64,000 nucleotides of DNA from Pseudomonadota bacterium (GTDB taxonomy: Bacteria > Desulfobacterota > Desulfobulbia > Desulfobulbales > Desulfocapsaceae). Shown piece by piece: positions 53,142 to 62,371 of this stretch. Every line of letters starts with the position of its first letter. The first letter of the stretch is position 1. Below the pieces are notes generated by a model that searched no databases, was not told where the DNA came from, and worked only from the letters and a program-made list of their open reading frames with translations. Made by a program: the position numbers and the translations under genes. Where the stretch lies: NCBI GenBank assembly GCA_023412495.1, contig JAEYNP010000036.1:1-64000 (forward strand), read 5' to 3'.

Positions 53142-53980
53142 GGGAGATCCTCCCGGTTGTCGATGAACCGTCCGAGCCGTTCGATATGGCTCCGCTCCTC
53201 GTCGGCGATCTGATGCAGGACCTTCTGGGCCTCTGGTTTGTCGCTTTTCGTCGCGGCTCGCAGGTAGAGATCGAGGGCCTGGGCCTCGATGGCGAGCGCC
53301 AGCGACAGCACATCCAGCTCCGACCCGGTATCGACGTTATAGCGCTGCAGATACTCCTCGGTGGTCAATCCGCCTTCCATGGCCGGCTCGGCGATCCGGG
53401 CGGCGAATTCGAACACCGACAGCGTATTGCCGGTGAGTTGTCCATAGAGCTGCACGAGGCGCTCCTGGTGCAGAATCTCGATGTCGGCGAGCTTTGCAAA
53501 GAGCGCCATGGCCCCTTCGCTCTTCACCTGTGCCTGCATCGAGGTATAAAAATCCCTCAGGCCCATCTCGAGACCGAAACCGATAACGATCGCATCCTCG
53601 GCGCTGCCCATCTGGGCGAAGAGATGCATACCGCTGTCCTCGGGACCCACCGCGACCTCCTTGCCCCAGGACCGGATGCCGCCGGACAGATTGTAGACTT
53701 TGGTGAAACCCTTTCCGGCCAGAAGCTGCGCAGCAACCCGGCTGCGCCCGCCGACCGCTCAGTAGATCACCGTCGGTCTATCCGGCGCGAGTTCCGGGAG
53801 GCGGCTGTCGAGCTCCCCCAGAGGCACGAGCTTGGCGCCGGGCATATGGCCGTCCTGATATTCGCTGGGCTGGCGGACATCGAGTAAAACGACTTCGCCC
53901 TGCGGGTGTTCGGCGACGAGCTTCTCGGCTTCTTCCCAGGTGATCGACTGGACAGGAGTAAAAAACTGCATCCATTTCAT
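53138..53980 (-). CDS. Rhodanese-ferritin-like fusion, probable selenoprotein
   Basis: 280 aa when the TGA at 53759-53761 is read as selenocysteine. Residues ~10-110 are a rhodanese domain (VVLLDVRQPSEYQDGHMPGA, VPLGELDSRLPEL) whose active-site loop reads VIYUAVGGRSRVAAQLL; U is exactly the catalytic cysteine. Residues ~125-275 are a ferritin-like diiron domain (ELFE-type sites: EMGLRDFY, EILHQERL, EAQALDLY, DEERSHIERLG). A perfect 7-bp hairpin with a G-rich loop follows the TGA after 11 bases. Likely role: persulfide or selenide sulfurtransfer combined with peroxide or oxygen sensing. The start at 53980 has GGGGG upstream. Confidence 0.87.
53728..53761 (-). promoter_or_regulatory. UGA codon and SECIS-like hairpin
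   Basis: On the minus strand UGA (53759-53761), then 11 bases, then GCGCAGC-CGGGUU-GCUGCGC (53728-53747): a perfect 7-bp stem with GGG in a 6-base loop. Its position directly after the UGA and its G-rich loop fit a bacterial SECIS for SelB. It is better formed than the mvhD hairpin. Confidence 0.72.
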
Positions 53981-54240
53981 AGTGGCCCCCACAAGGTATA
54001 GTGCTTATTATAGTTTCCTGTTATTCGTTCGGCTTTTCCGGATGAAAAACGTCGCGCGTACATAAACAGAACCCCATCTTACACTGTTGGTCAGGCTCTT
54101 GTCCAATGGATCGTCGTTTTTTGAGTACCTTGATAATCCATTTCGTGTTTTGTTGAAGCAAATTCGATGAAAGGGGTCTCGATCCCGAACGCCGCGTGAA
54201 AAAAGAGCCGACAACCGAGACAATTGGACGAGAGGAAAAA

Positions 54241-55653
54241 ATGACAAAAACCGAATCGAAGCGCAACAAATACCTGGACCAACATTTCGACCGATTCGTG
54301 GACCAGTTGAGCGAGTGGCTGGCGATCCCGAGCATCAGTACCTTATCCGAGCACCGCGACGACGTTCGTAGGGCTGCCGAGTGGGTCCAAGGGAAATTGG
54401 ATGCAATCGGTTTCGCACAGCCGGAAATCATTGCCACGGCCGGCCACCCGCTGGTCTATGCCGAATGGCCGGTGAGCGAGGGACAGCCGACCCTCTTGAT
54501 ATATGGCCATTACGATGTCCAGCCGGTCGACCCGCTCGGCGAATGGTGTTCGCCGCCGTTTACCCCCACCATCCGCCACAATAATATCTACGCCCGAGGA
54601 GCATGCGACGACAAGGGCCAGGTCATGCTGGTGCTCGCGGCGCTGGAGGCTTGGGCGAAGATCGACCGGACCATGCCGGTCAACATCAAGATCCTCCTGG
54701 AAGGCGAGGAAGAAGCCGGCGGCGCCGCGATTTTCGAATACGTTCGGCAAAACCCGGAGCGGCTCCGGGCGGATGCGATTCTCATCTGCGACACCCACAT
54801 GGTCAATGGCGAGCAGCCTTCCCTCATCACCGCCCTGCGGGGCATCCTCTATACCGAGATCGCCGTACACGGCGCCAAGACCGACCTGCATTCCGGCAGT
54901 TACGGGGGCGTCGCGCCCAACCCCCTGCACGCCCTTTGCCTCTTGCTTAGCCGGCTGAAGGGCGAGGACGGGGTGATCCATATTCCCGAACTGGCGGGCC
55001 GCATCCCGGCGCCATCGCCCACCGAAAAACAGTTCTGGCTGCGCGATTCGCTGAAAATCGAGGCCAGCCTGCGGGAGGAGATGGGCGTCGAGCACCTGGT
55101 TGGAGAATCGTCCTATCCTCCCCTGGAACGCATTGGCCTGCGCCCGACGCTCGAGGTGCACGGCATCCGAGGCGGTTTTATCGGCGAAGGGGCCAAGACC
55201 GTCATCCCCGCAACGGCCACGGCCAAGGTCAGCATGCGCCTTCCTGCGGGCCTCGACCCCAACACTGTGTTCGGCTGGCTGGAAAAGGCGGTGGAAGAGA
55301 AGATGCCGGGCGGCTATCGGGTGCAGGTCACCAACCTCCATGCCGGCAAAGGCGTTGCGGTCAGTCCGGACAATCCCTTTATACGTGCGGCCTCCGAGGC
55401 TCTTGCCACAGAATACGGAACAGCCCCGGTCTTCATGCGGGAAGGCGGCTCGATCCCCATCGCCGCACTCTTCACCGAAGTACTGCAGGCCCCCCTCGTC
55501 CTCATGGGCTTCGGCCTGCCGGACGACACCGTCCATGCCCCCAACGAAAAATTCAGCCTCACCCAGTTCAAAAGGGGCATGAAAACCGTCGCCGACTATC
55601 TGGGCCGGCTGCATTTCAGAAGCCAGAAACCAGATGACAGAAGACAGATATAA
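54241..55653 (+). CDS. M20-family dipeptidase
   Basis: 470-aa metallopeptidase. Metal and catalytic residues are visible: LLIYGHYDVQPVDP (His and Asp, near residue 100), YARGACDDKGQVML (bridging Asp near residue 132), LLEGEEEAGG (Glu pair near residue 165), ICDTHMVN, and DLHSGSYGG. It cleaves dipeptides or related amides in the cytoplasm, supplying amino acids; this fits the neighbouring amino acid ABC transporter. The ATG at 54241 has GAGAGGA. The last residues (RSQKPDDRRQI) are encoded by heptamer-phased CAGAAGC repeat DNA. Confidence 0.92.
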   Translation: MTKTESKRNKYLDQHFDRFVDQLSEWLAIPSISTLSEHRDDVRRAAEWVQGKLDAIGFAQPEIIATAGHPLVYAEWPVSEGQPTLLIYGHYDVQPVDPLGEWCSPPFTPTIRHNNIYARGACDDKGQVMLVLAALEAWAKIDRTMPVNIKILLEGEEEAGGAAIFEYVRQNPERLRADAILICDTHMVNGEQPSLITALRGILYTEIAVHGAKTDLHSGSYGGVAPNPLHALCLLLSRLKGEDGVIHIPELAGRIPAPSPTEKQFWLRDSLKIEASLREEMGVEHLVGESSYPPLERIGLRPTLEVHGIRGGFIGEGAKTVIPATATAKVSMRLPAGLDPNTVFGWLEKAVEEKMPGGYRVQVTNLHAGKGVAVSPDNPFIRAASEALATEYGTAPVFMREGGSIPIAALFTEVLQAPLVLMGFGLPDDTVHAPNEKFSLTQFKRGMKTVADYLGRLHFRSQKPDDRRQI

Positions 55654-55708
55654 TTGCGCCTTCGGCGCATAATCTTTTTGCTTCTGTCCTCAGCTTCTAT
55701 CTTCTGAC
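55617..55708. repeat. Inverted heptamer repeat after the peptidase gene
   Basis: CAGAAGC-CAGAAAC-CAGATGA-CAGAAGA words at 55617-55650 and inverted GCTTCTG-TCCTCAG-CTTCTAT-CTTCTG words at about 55680-55708. Between them lies TGCGCCTTCGGCGCA with TAATCTTTTT, a probable terminator at about 55656-55679. The left arm encodes the last residues of the peptidase. Confidence 0.75.
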
Positions 55709-55913
55709 CCATCGAAAATATCTTGCCTCCGAGTCTTATTTCAGAGTAGTTTGCGGTGGAATTTTATTTCGACTGAAGCATCCGGTAATACAGATAAGTT
55801 TTGCCCTGTAGGGAATAGACTTACCTAAGCTTCGGCTTTTGGCTGTTTTCACCGAATTTTATTTTGCATCAACTTTATCACAGAAGGTCGAAGAGGAACC
55901 CAAAGGAGGAAGC

Positions 55914-57065
55914 ATGAAAGGAATTTTAGGAAAGTCACTCTGTACGCTGGCGGCCGCCTGTCTGATGACCGCTGCACCCGTCTTGGCTGAGAACATCAAG
56001 CTCGGCGCCCTGCTGGCCGTCACCGGCCCGGCTTCGTTCCTCGGAGGTCCCGAGGCCCGCACCCTGGAGATGCTGGTTGAGGAGGCCAACGCTAAGGGGG
56101 GGATGAACGGCAACAAGATCGAGCTCCTGCTGCGCGACACCGCCGGCAACCCGGAGAAGGCCATTTCGCTTGGCAAACAGCTCATTGAGGAGGATAAGGT
56201 CCTGGCCGTGATAGGACCGTCCAGTTCCGGCGAGACCATGGCCGTGAAAAAGATTTTCGAGGACGCCAAGACCCCGCTGCTCTCCTGCGCCGCGGCGGAA
56301 GTGATCGTCAATCCGCTCGCTTCCTGGGTCTTCAAGACCCCCCAGAACGACTCCTCGGCCGCGATCAAGATCTTCATGGAGATGAATAATCTCGGGATCG
56401 GCAAGATCGCCGTGCTGGTCGACAACTCCGGCTTCGGCAAGGCCGGAAAGGAGCAGCTGACCAAGATCGCCCCTGACTACAAGATCGAGATCGTAGAATC
56501 AGAGGTCTACGATGCCAAGGCTACAGATCTTTCCGCCGTGGTCGCCAAGATAAAAGCCAACCCGGCGGTGCAGGCGGTCGTCAACTGGTCCATCGTCCCT
56601 GCCCAGTCCATCGTCGTCAAGAACATCCGCCAGGCCGGCTGGCAGGTGCCGATATTCCAGAGCCATGGTTTCGGCAACATCAAATATGTCGAGGCGGCCG
56701 GAATCGCAGCCGAGGGTGTCATCTTCCCGGCCAGCCGCCTGCTGATGGCGGATCAACTGCCCGACGGTCATCCCCAGAAGGCGCTCCTGGTCAAATACGC
56801 CAAGGACTACGAAGGTAAATACCAGGAGACCGCCTCCACCTTCGGCGGACATGCCTACGACGCCTTCATGATCCTGGAAAAAGCGATTGCCGTAGGCGGC
56901 AACGATAAGGAGAAGGTCCGGGAGGCCATCGAGGGCATCAAGAACCTGCCGGGCACCGCGGGTATTTACAATTTTTCCGCCACCGATCATAATGGTCTCG
57001 ACCTCAACGCCTTCGAGATGATCACCGTCAAAGACGGAAAATTCGTCCCCTATACCGGCAAATAA
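55914..57065 (+). CDS. livK: Branched-chain amino acid ABC transporter, binding protein
   Basis: 383-aa periplasmic binding protein with a signal peptide (residues 1-25, ending APVLAE) and the type I ligand-binding fold: KLGALLAVTGPASFLGGPEA, GPSSSGETMAVKKIFED, AVLVDNSGFGKAGKEQL, STFGGHAYDAFMIL. It could bind leucine-type amino acids, or aromatic acids, given the adjacent paaK copy. AAAGGAGGAAGC before the ATG is a strong ribosome site. It is the first gene of livKHMGF-paaK. Confidence 0.92.
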   Translation: MKGILGKSLCTLAAACLMTAAPVLAENIKLGALLAVTGPASFLGGPEARTLEMLVEEANAKGGMNGNKIELLLRDTAGNPEKAISLGKQLIEEDKVLAVIGPSSSGETMAVKKIFEDAKTPLLSCAAAEVIVNPLASWVFKTPQNDSSAAIKIFMEMNNLGIGKIAVLVDNSGFGKAGKEQLTKIAPDYKIEIVESEVYDAKATDLSAVVAKIKANPAVQAVVNWSIVPAQSIVVKNIRQAGWQVPIFQSHGFGNIKYVEAAGIAAEGVIFPASRLLMADQLPDGHPQKALLVKYAKDYEGKYQETASTFGGHAYDAFMILEKAIAVGGNDKEKVREAIEGIKNLPGTAGIYNFSATDHNGLDLNAFEMITVKDGKFVPYTGK

Positions 57066-57149
57066 GCCGGGAGAACGAAGCACCCCTTTCCGGCCGGGAC
57101 ATTGCCGTCGTCCCGGCCGAGGCAATTTTTCGAAGTTTTTCAAATCAGT

Positions 57150-58040
57150 ATGACGAGCGAACTTTTCATCCAGTACCTGGTGGCCGGAATCACCTACGGC
57201 AGCATCTACGCGATTGTCGCCATCGGTTTCAACATCATCTACAACACCACCGGCATCATCAATTTCGCCCAGGGGGAATTCGTGATGCTGGGCGGCATGC
57301 TGTCGATCACCTTTCTCCGGTTCCTGCCCCTGCCGCTCGCCATCGCCCTGGCGGTACTCGCCACCATGGCCATCGGCGCAGTTATCGAGATGCTCTTCAT
57401 CCGCTGGCTGAAACAGCCGAGCGTGCTGCGGATGATCATCATCACCATCGGCATCTCCATCCTCATCCGCGAGACCGCCTTGCATTTCTGGGGCGACAAT
57501 GTCCGGGCACTGCCCTATTTTGTCGGCAACGAGATCAGCACCATCGGCATCCTCGGGGCCAGGGTCTCGCCCCAGGTGCTCTGGGTGATCGGCACCTGCG
57601 GACTGATGGTGGTCTTTCTCAACATCTTCTTCCAGGCGACCTCCATCGGCCGTGAGATGCGAGCCTGCGCCGCCAACCGCATGGCCGCCGTGCTCTGCGG
57701 CATCGACACCCGGAACATGGTAACCCTCTCCTTTGTCCTGAGCGCGGGGATCGGAGCGCTTGCCGGCGCGGTAATGTCACCCATCACCTACACCCAGTAC
57801 GACATCGGCACGGGCCTGGCCATCAAGGGCTTCACCGTCGCCATCATCGGGGGTCTCGGCAATTCGCTGGGCGCCGTGGGAGGCGGCCTGCTTCTCGGCA
57901 TCATCGAGGCCTTTTCCGTCTCGGTCGTGCCGCTTGCCTTCCAGGACGCCATCGCCATCACTTTTCTCCTCGTCATCCTTTTCGTGCGGCCGCACGGCCT
58001 GTTCGGCTCGAGCGCCGCAGCCGGGCTAAAGGAGTTTTAA
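57150..58040 (+). CDS. livH: Branched-chain amino acid ABC transporter permease LivH
   Basis: 296-aa polytopic permease with about eight membrane helices. It shows YLVAGITYGSIYAIVAIGFN, IINFAQGEFVMLGGM, the inner loop SIGREMRACAANRMAAVLCG (contact to ATPase), and GGLGNSLGAVGGGLLLG. The ATG at 57150 has no strong ribosome site, but upstream frame residues lack family similarity. It is followed 5 bases later by livM. Confidence 0.93.
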   Translation: MTSELFIQYLVAGITYGSIYAIVAIGFNIIYNTTGIINFAQGEFVMLGGMLSITFLRFLPLPLAIALAVLATMAIGAVIEMLFIRWLKQPSVLRMIIITIGISILIRETALHFWGDNVRALPYFVGNEISTIGILGARVSPQVLWVIGTCGLMVVFLNIFFQATSIGREMRACAANRMAAVLCGIDTRNMVTLSFVLSAGIGALAGAVMSPITYTQYDIGTGLAIKGFTVAIIGGLGNSLGAVGGGLLLGIIEAFSVSVVPLAFQDAIAITFLLVILFVRPHGLFGSSAAAGLKEF

Positions 58041-58045
58041 CAGGC

Positions 58046-59134
58046 ATGCGCAAGAACCTCGTCTTCCTGCCCGTCCTGGCCGCGGTGGTCCTGGTCCAGC
58101 TGCTGACCGCCTGGACCGGCACCGTCTTTTACCTGACCCAGCTGACCATGTCGGCCTACTACTCGCTGCTGATCGTCGGCCTCTGCGTGCTGATGGGCTA
58201 TGCGGGTCAGATATCGCTTGGACACGCCGGCTTCTTCGCCATCGGCGGCTATCTCTCGGCGGCGCTGACTACCCGCAACCTCACCGCCCACATGGAACAC
58301 CCGCTGGTTCGCCTGCTCGATACCATGGGCTGCCTGCACGCCGGCCAGGATATCTACGGAGATCCGCTGCTGGTGGTTGCACCCTGGGCCGCCTGCGTAG
58401 CGGCTCTTATCGCGGCCCTCGTCGTCGCTTTCATCCTGGGCATCCCGGTTTTGAAGCTCAAAGGCCACTATCTGGCCATGGCCACGCTCGGCTTCGGTAT
58501 CATCGTCTATCGCCTGGTCCTGGCGAGCGAGTATTTCGGCGAGGCGGACGGCATCTCCGGCGTCCCCGGATTCCCTCTGCTGCCGGGCCTGCTCATCAAC
58601 GGCGACCTCTCCTGGCGTGTCGCGAACTATTATGCCGCCTGGGTCATTCTTCTCGGCGCCATGCTGCTCCTCCGGCAGCTCATCGACTCCCGGGTCGGAC
58701 GGGCCCTCAGGGCTATACACGGCGCCCCGGACGCAGCCGACGCCATGGGGGTCGACACGGCCCGCTTCAAACTCTACACCTTCATGCTGTCGGCGGTGCT
58801 CTCGGCGCTGGCAGGCATTTTGCTCACCCACTACAACGGCGGCATCGGGCCTTCCGAGGCGAGCGTCATGAAGTCGGTGCGCTATGTAGCTATCGTCGCT
58901 GTCGGCGGGATGGCCCACCTGTGGGGAGCGCTGGTGATGGGCGTGATCCTTAATTTCCTCTCGCTTCGCGGACTCTTCGGCAGCTACGACGATGCGGTTT
59001 TCGGCCTCATCCTGATCGGCATCATGCTCTTCGCCCCGAACGGCATCCTGAGCCTCAGGCTCGGCATGGCCGGCTGGAAAGGGTTCAGATTGACTGAAAC
59101 CTTACGAAAAAAGCAGACGGCGAAGGAGGCATGA
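58046..59134 (+). CDS. livM: Branched-chain amino acid ABC transporter permease LivM
   Basis: 362-aa permease with about ten helices: YYSLLIVGLCVLMGYAGQIS, LGHAGFFAIGGYL, the long inner loop before FGIIVYRLVL, and the EAA-type loop SRVGRALRAIHGAPDAADAM. A region at residues ~85-115 (DTMGCLHAGQDIYGDPL) is longer than in many homologues. The ribosome site overlaps the livH stop. Confidence 0.93.
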   Translation: MRKNLVFLPVLAAVVLVQLLTAWTGTVFYLTQLTMSAYYSLLIVGLCVLMGYAGQISLGHAGFFAIGGYLSAALTTRNLTAHMEHPLVRLLDTMGCLHAGQDIYGDPLLVVAPWAACVAALIAALVVAFILGIPVLKLKGHYLAMATLGFGIIVYRLVLASEYFGEADGISGVPGFPLLPGLLINGDLSWRVANYYAAWVILLGAMLLLRQLIDSRVGRALRAIHGAPDAADAMGVDTARFKLYTFMLSAVLSALAGILLTHYNGGIGPSEASVMKSVRYVAIVAVGGMAHLWGALVMGVILNFLSLRGLFGSYDDAVFGLILIGIMLFAPNGILSLRLGMAGWKGFRLTETLRKKQTAKEA

Positions 59135-59138
59135 GCAG

Positions 59139-59894
59139 ATGACACTCTTGCAGGTAGACCAGCTCGGCAAGCGCTTCGGCGGGCTCCAGGCTGTCGACGG
59201 GGTGAGCTTCACCTTGCGTCGGGGGGCGATCAAGGCAGTGATAGGGCCGAACGGGGCCGGTAAGACAACCCTCTTCAACCTGATCGCCGGCATGCTAGCA
59301 CCCACTGCGGGCGAAATCAGGTTCCAGGGCAAGGCCATCCATGGGATGCGCCCCTTTCGCATCGCCGGTCTCGGCATCGCCAGGACCTTCCAGAATATCA
59401 AGATGTTTGCCGGAATGACCGCAATCGAGAACGTGATGGTCGGCCGGCATGTGCGCTCATCGGCCGGCTTTCTCGCCTCCATGTTCCGCACCTCGGGCTG
59501 CCGCTCGGAGGAACGGGCAATCCGTCAGAAATCCATGGAACTGCTCGATTTCGTCGGCATCGCCGACTGCGCCGAGACCTTGGCCACCAACCTCGCCTTC
59601 GGCCAGCAGAGGGCGGTGGAACTGGCCCGAGCCCTGGCGCTCGAGCCGACGATCCTGCTTTTGGACGAGCCGGCGGCCGGACTCAATATCTACGAAACGG
59701 CCGAGATCGGCAGGCTCATCACCAAAATCAGAGACCTAGGTATAACCGTGCTGCTCGTCGAGCACGATATGTCTCTCGTCATGGATATCTCGGACGAAAT
59801 CGTAGTGCTCAGCTTCGGCCAGAAGATCGCCGAGGGCGTCCCGACGGAGATCCAGCAAAACCCGGAAGTGATCAAGGTCTATCTCGGCGAATAG
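59139..59894 (+). CDS. livG: Branched-chain amino acid ABC transporter ATPase LivG
   Basis: 251-aa ATPase: Walker [18 protein letters not shown] (~34), a signature in the form [17 protein letters not shown], Walker [13 protein letters not shown], and the H-loop [14 protein letters not shown]. It pairs with LivF to drive LivHM. The ATG lies 4 bases after the livM stop region. Confidence 0.95.
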   Translation: MTLLQVDQLGKRFGGLQAVDGVSFTLRRGAIKAVIGPNGAGKTTLFNLIAGMLAPTAGEIRFQGKAIHGMRPFRIAGLGIARTFQNIKMFAGMTAIENVMVGRHVRSSAGFLASMFRTSGCRSEERAIRQKSMELLDFVGIADCAETLATNLAFGQQRAVELARALALEPTILLLDEPAAGLNIYETAEIGRLITKIRDLGITVLLVEHDMSLVMDISDEIVVLSFGQKIAEGVPTEIQQNPEVIKVYLGE

Positions 59895-59902
59895 AGGAAA
59901 GA

Positions 59903-60628
59903 ATGCTTCGAATACGAAATCTCGAGGCCGGGTACGGCAAGCTGCGGGTCCTGAAAAACATCTCGATGCACGTCGATGCCGGCGAGATCGTGGCCATCAT
60001 CGGCGCCAACGGCGCGGGCAAGACCACCCTGCTCTCAACCATTGCCGGGCTGATCAAGGCCAACTCAGGCGAGATCCGCTTCAAGGGCGAGGACATCACC
60101 CGCCTGCCCGCCGCCAGGATCCCTGCCAAAGGTTGTGTCATGGTCCCGGAGGGCCGGCAGGTTTTCGCCCCGATGTCGGTGGCCGACAACCTCGCCCTCG
60201 GCGGCCATGCCCTGCCCCGCGAGCACAAGAAGGATCTCAACCGGCTGCTGGCCCATCAGTATGAGCTCTTCCCGATCCTCGAAAAGAGAAAGGCCCAGTT
60301 GGCCGGGACACTCTCCGGCGGGGAACAGCAGATGCTCGCCATGGGCCGGGCGCTCATGTCCAAGCCGTCGCTGGTCATGATGGACGAGCCGTCCACCGGC
60401 CTTGCGCCCCTCATCGTCCGCGACATCTTCGAGATCATCGTTCGCCTGCGCAACGAAGGCAACACCGTCCTTCTGGTCGAGCAGAACGCCAAAGCGGCGC
60501 TCTCCATCGCCGACCGCGGCTATGTCATGGAGACCGGCAAGGTCATTATTCAGGGGCCGGCCGAGGATCTCCTTGCCAACAGAGATGTGCAGCGGGCTTA
60601 TCTGGGGAGGGAGAAGCTTGAAGATTAG
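59903..60628 (+). CDS. livF: Branched-chain amino acid ABC transporter ATPase LivF
   Basis: 241-aa ATPase: Walker [18 protein letters not shown] (~33), signature LSGGEQQMLAMGRALMSKP, Walker B LVMMDEPSTGLAP, H-loop LLVEQNAKAALSIAD. AGAGGAAAG is positioned well for the ATG. It ends at a TAG that opens straight into a heptamer-phased repeat (60628 on), after which paaK copy 3 begins. Confidence 0.95.
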   Translation: MLRIRNLEAGYGKLRVLKNISMHVDAGEIVAIIGANGAGKTTLLSTIAGLIKANSGEIRFKGEDITRLPAARIPAKGCVMVPEGRQVFAPMSVADNLALGGHALPREHKKDLNRLLAHQYELFPILEKRKAQLAGTLSGGEQQMLAMGRALMSKPSLVMMDEPSTGLAPLIVRDIFEIIVRLRNEGNTVLLVEQNAKAALSIADRGYVMETGKVIIQGPAEDLLANRDVQRAYLGREKLED

Positions 60629-60775
60629 CTGTCAGCGATCAGCTTTCAGATGTCAGATTTCAGATTTCTGCTATAAACTGTAAATTATCATGAGTTGCGG
60701 AAGCAAAGCAGCCCACTTTTTTCTTATATATGCGAAAACACCTATGCTGTGAGCTGAACGCTGATAACTGACCGT
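60626..60775. repeat. Heptamer-phased inverted repeat between livF and paaK
   Basis: Left heptads GCTGTCA-GCGATCA-GCTTTCA-GATGTCA-GATTTCA (60629-60665) and right, inverted words GAGCTGA-ACGCTGA-TAACTGA (about 60742-60768). The central part is AT-rich. The words match the CAGCTGA family at 14.8-15.3 kb. It lies inside the liv-paaK operon and may affect read-through. Confidence 0.7.
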
Positions 60776-60792
60776 TTTTTTCGGAGTGAAAA

Positions 60793-62097
60793 ATGTACTG
60801 GCAACCTGAATTCGAATGCATGGCCAGGGAAAACCTGGAACAGCTCCAGTTGGAGAGACTGCAGGCCACCCTCTACCGGGTCGGGACCCATGTTCCCTTC
60901 TATCGACGGCGGCTGCGCGAGGCCAAGGTTGATTACGAAAGCATCACCTCGCTCGCTTCCCTGCAGAGCCTGCCGTTCACCACCAAGCAGGACCTCCACG
61001 ACAACTATCCCTACGGTCTCTTCGCCGTGCCCCTGAGGGATGTGGTCAGGATCCATTCCTCCTCCGGCACCACCGGGATGTCGACGGTCATGGGCTATAC
61101 GCGCAATGACATCAAGAACTGGTCCGACCTGGTGGCACGCATCTTCCGCAGCGCCGGCGTTACCCCCGAGGACGTAGTGCAGATCGCCTACGACTACGGC
61201 ATCTACACCGGGGGCCTCGGCCTGCACTACGGTGCCGAGCGGCTCGGGGCCTCAGTCATCCCCATCGCCTCGGGCAACATCAAGCGGCAGATCAGGATCA
61301 TGCGCGATTTCAAGACTACCGCCCTGGTCTGCACTCCCTCCCATTCCCTGAAGATCGCCGAGGTGATGATGGAAACGGGCGTCAATCCGAGCGGGCTCTC
61401 CCTGCGCTACGGGCTGTTCGGTGCCGAACCCTGGTCGGAGACGATGCGCCGCGAAATCAACGAGCGCCTCGGCATCCTCGCCACCGACAACTATGGTCTG
61501 GCCGAGGTCATGGGCCCGGGGGTCGCCGGGGAATGCCGGGAATGCAATGGCCTGCACATCAATGAAGATCATTTCCTGATCGAAGTCCTCGACCCTTCGA
61601 CGCTGGTGCCGGTGGCGCCTGGCGAGGTGGGCGAGTTAGTTATCACCACGCTCACCAAGGAGGCCTTTCCGGTCATCCGTTACCGGACCCGCGACCTGGC
61701 CCGGATCCTGCCGGAGCCCTGCCCCTGCGGCCGGACCCTGACCCGCATGAGCCGGATCCTCGGCCGCTCCGACGACATGCTGACCATCGGCGGCGTCAAC
61801 GTCTTCCCCGATCAGATCGAGGCGATCATCTCCGAGCTGAACGGCAAGAAGCCGCCCTATCTCATCATCGTCGATCGGGAAAAGTACGAGGATAAGTTGA
61901 CCGTCATGGTCGAGGTTACCGAGGATCTCTTCTTCGATGAGGTGAAAAAGCAGTGGGCCCTGGCCGAGACCATCCAGGATCGGCTGGTCACCGACCTGGG
62001 CATCCAGGTCCATGTCAAGCTGGTCGAGGAGAAGACCCTGGAGCGAATCGACAGCAAAGGGAAGATGGTCATCGACAACCGCAGGATTCTCGCCTGA
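60793..62097 (+). CDS. paaK: Phenylacetate-CoA ligase, copy 3
   Basis: 434-aa paralogue most like copy 1: MYWQPEFECMARENLEQLQL start, [35 protein letters not shown] (CxxC kept), [12 protein letters not shown] and [19 protein letters not shown]. The C-terminus ends KGKMVIDNRRILA. Its place after livF suggests activation of an imported acid or of a product of imported amino acids. AGTG-purine spacing before the ATG at 60793 is acceptable. A GGCGGGGC/GCCCCGCC hairpin lies just past the stop. Confidence 0.92.
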   Translation: MYWQPEFECMARENLEQLQLERLQATLYRVGTHVPFYRRRLREAKVDYESITSLASLQSLPFTTKQDLHDNYPYGLFAVPLRDVVRIHSSSGTTGMSTVMGYTRNDIKNWSDLVARIFRSAGVTPEDVVQIAYDYGIYTGGLGLHYGAERLGASVIPIASGNIKRQIRIMRDFKTTALVCTPSHSLKIAEVMMETGVNPSGLSLRYGLFGAEPWSETMRREINERLGILATDNYGLAEVMGPGVAGECRECNGLHINEDHFLIEVLDPSTLVPVAPGEVGELVITTLTKEAFPVIRYRTRDLARILPEPCPCGRTLTRMSRILGRSDDMLTIGGVNVFPDQIEAIISELNGKKPPYLIIVDREKYEDKLTVMVEVTEDLFFDEVKKQWALAETIQDRLVTDLGIQVHVKLVEEKTLERIDSKGKMVIDNRRILA

Positions 62098-62104
62098 CAG
62101 CTCC

Positions 62105-62131
62105 GGCGGGGCAAAATTCCATCGCCCCGCC
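62105..62131 (+). terminator. GC-rich hairpin after paaK copy 3
   Basis: GGCGGGGC (62105-62112) pairs with GCCCCGCC (62124-62131) over an 11-base loop, 7 bases after the stop. There is no T-tract afterwards, so it may be a processing or Rho-dependent end rather than an intrinsic terminator. Confidence 0.4.
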
Positions 62132-62295
62132 CGCAGTGCAGGGGACTCTTCTCCACCCTCTTCCACTAACTTTCCCGTCCCCAAGCCTTTGAACAAGTGC
62201 AGTGCAAGTGTGTGCACCCTTTTTAACCGCACTCTTAACGCACTCCCTATGCAACGGCCTCCTTTTTTCTCCAAAGATTTTTTTCCAAAAAACTA

Positions 62296-62325
62296 TTGAC
62301 CGACGGTCGGTCTTTTTGCTATAGA
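62296..62325 (+). promoter_or_regulatory. Promoter overlapped by a TetR-type operator
   Basis: TTGACC (62296-62301), 18-base spacer, TATAGA (62320-62325). A 15-bp palindrome GACCGACGGTCGGTC (62298-62312) covers the -35 side. Such GACCGACNGTCGGTC sites are typical of TetR autoregulation. It lies about 70 bases upstream of the first of the two TetR reading frames. Confidence 0.75.
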
Positions 62326-62371
62326 GCCGGCATCAACAGTTCGATACTGAATAAATACCGGAGAAACGACG

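Noticed and set aside
54343..55614. 423-aa reverse ORF opposite the M20 peptidase gene
   Set aside because: Antisense shadow; the sense gene has all catalytic motifs.
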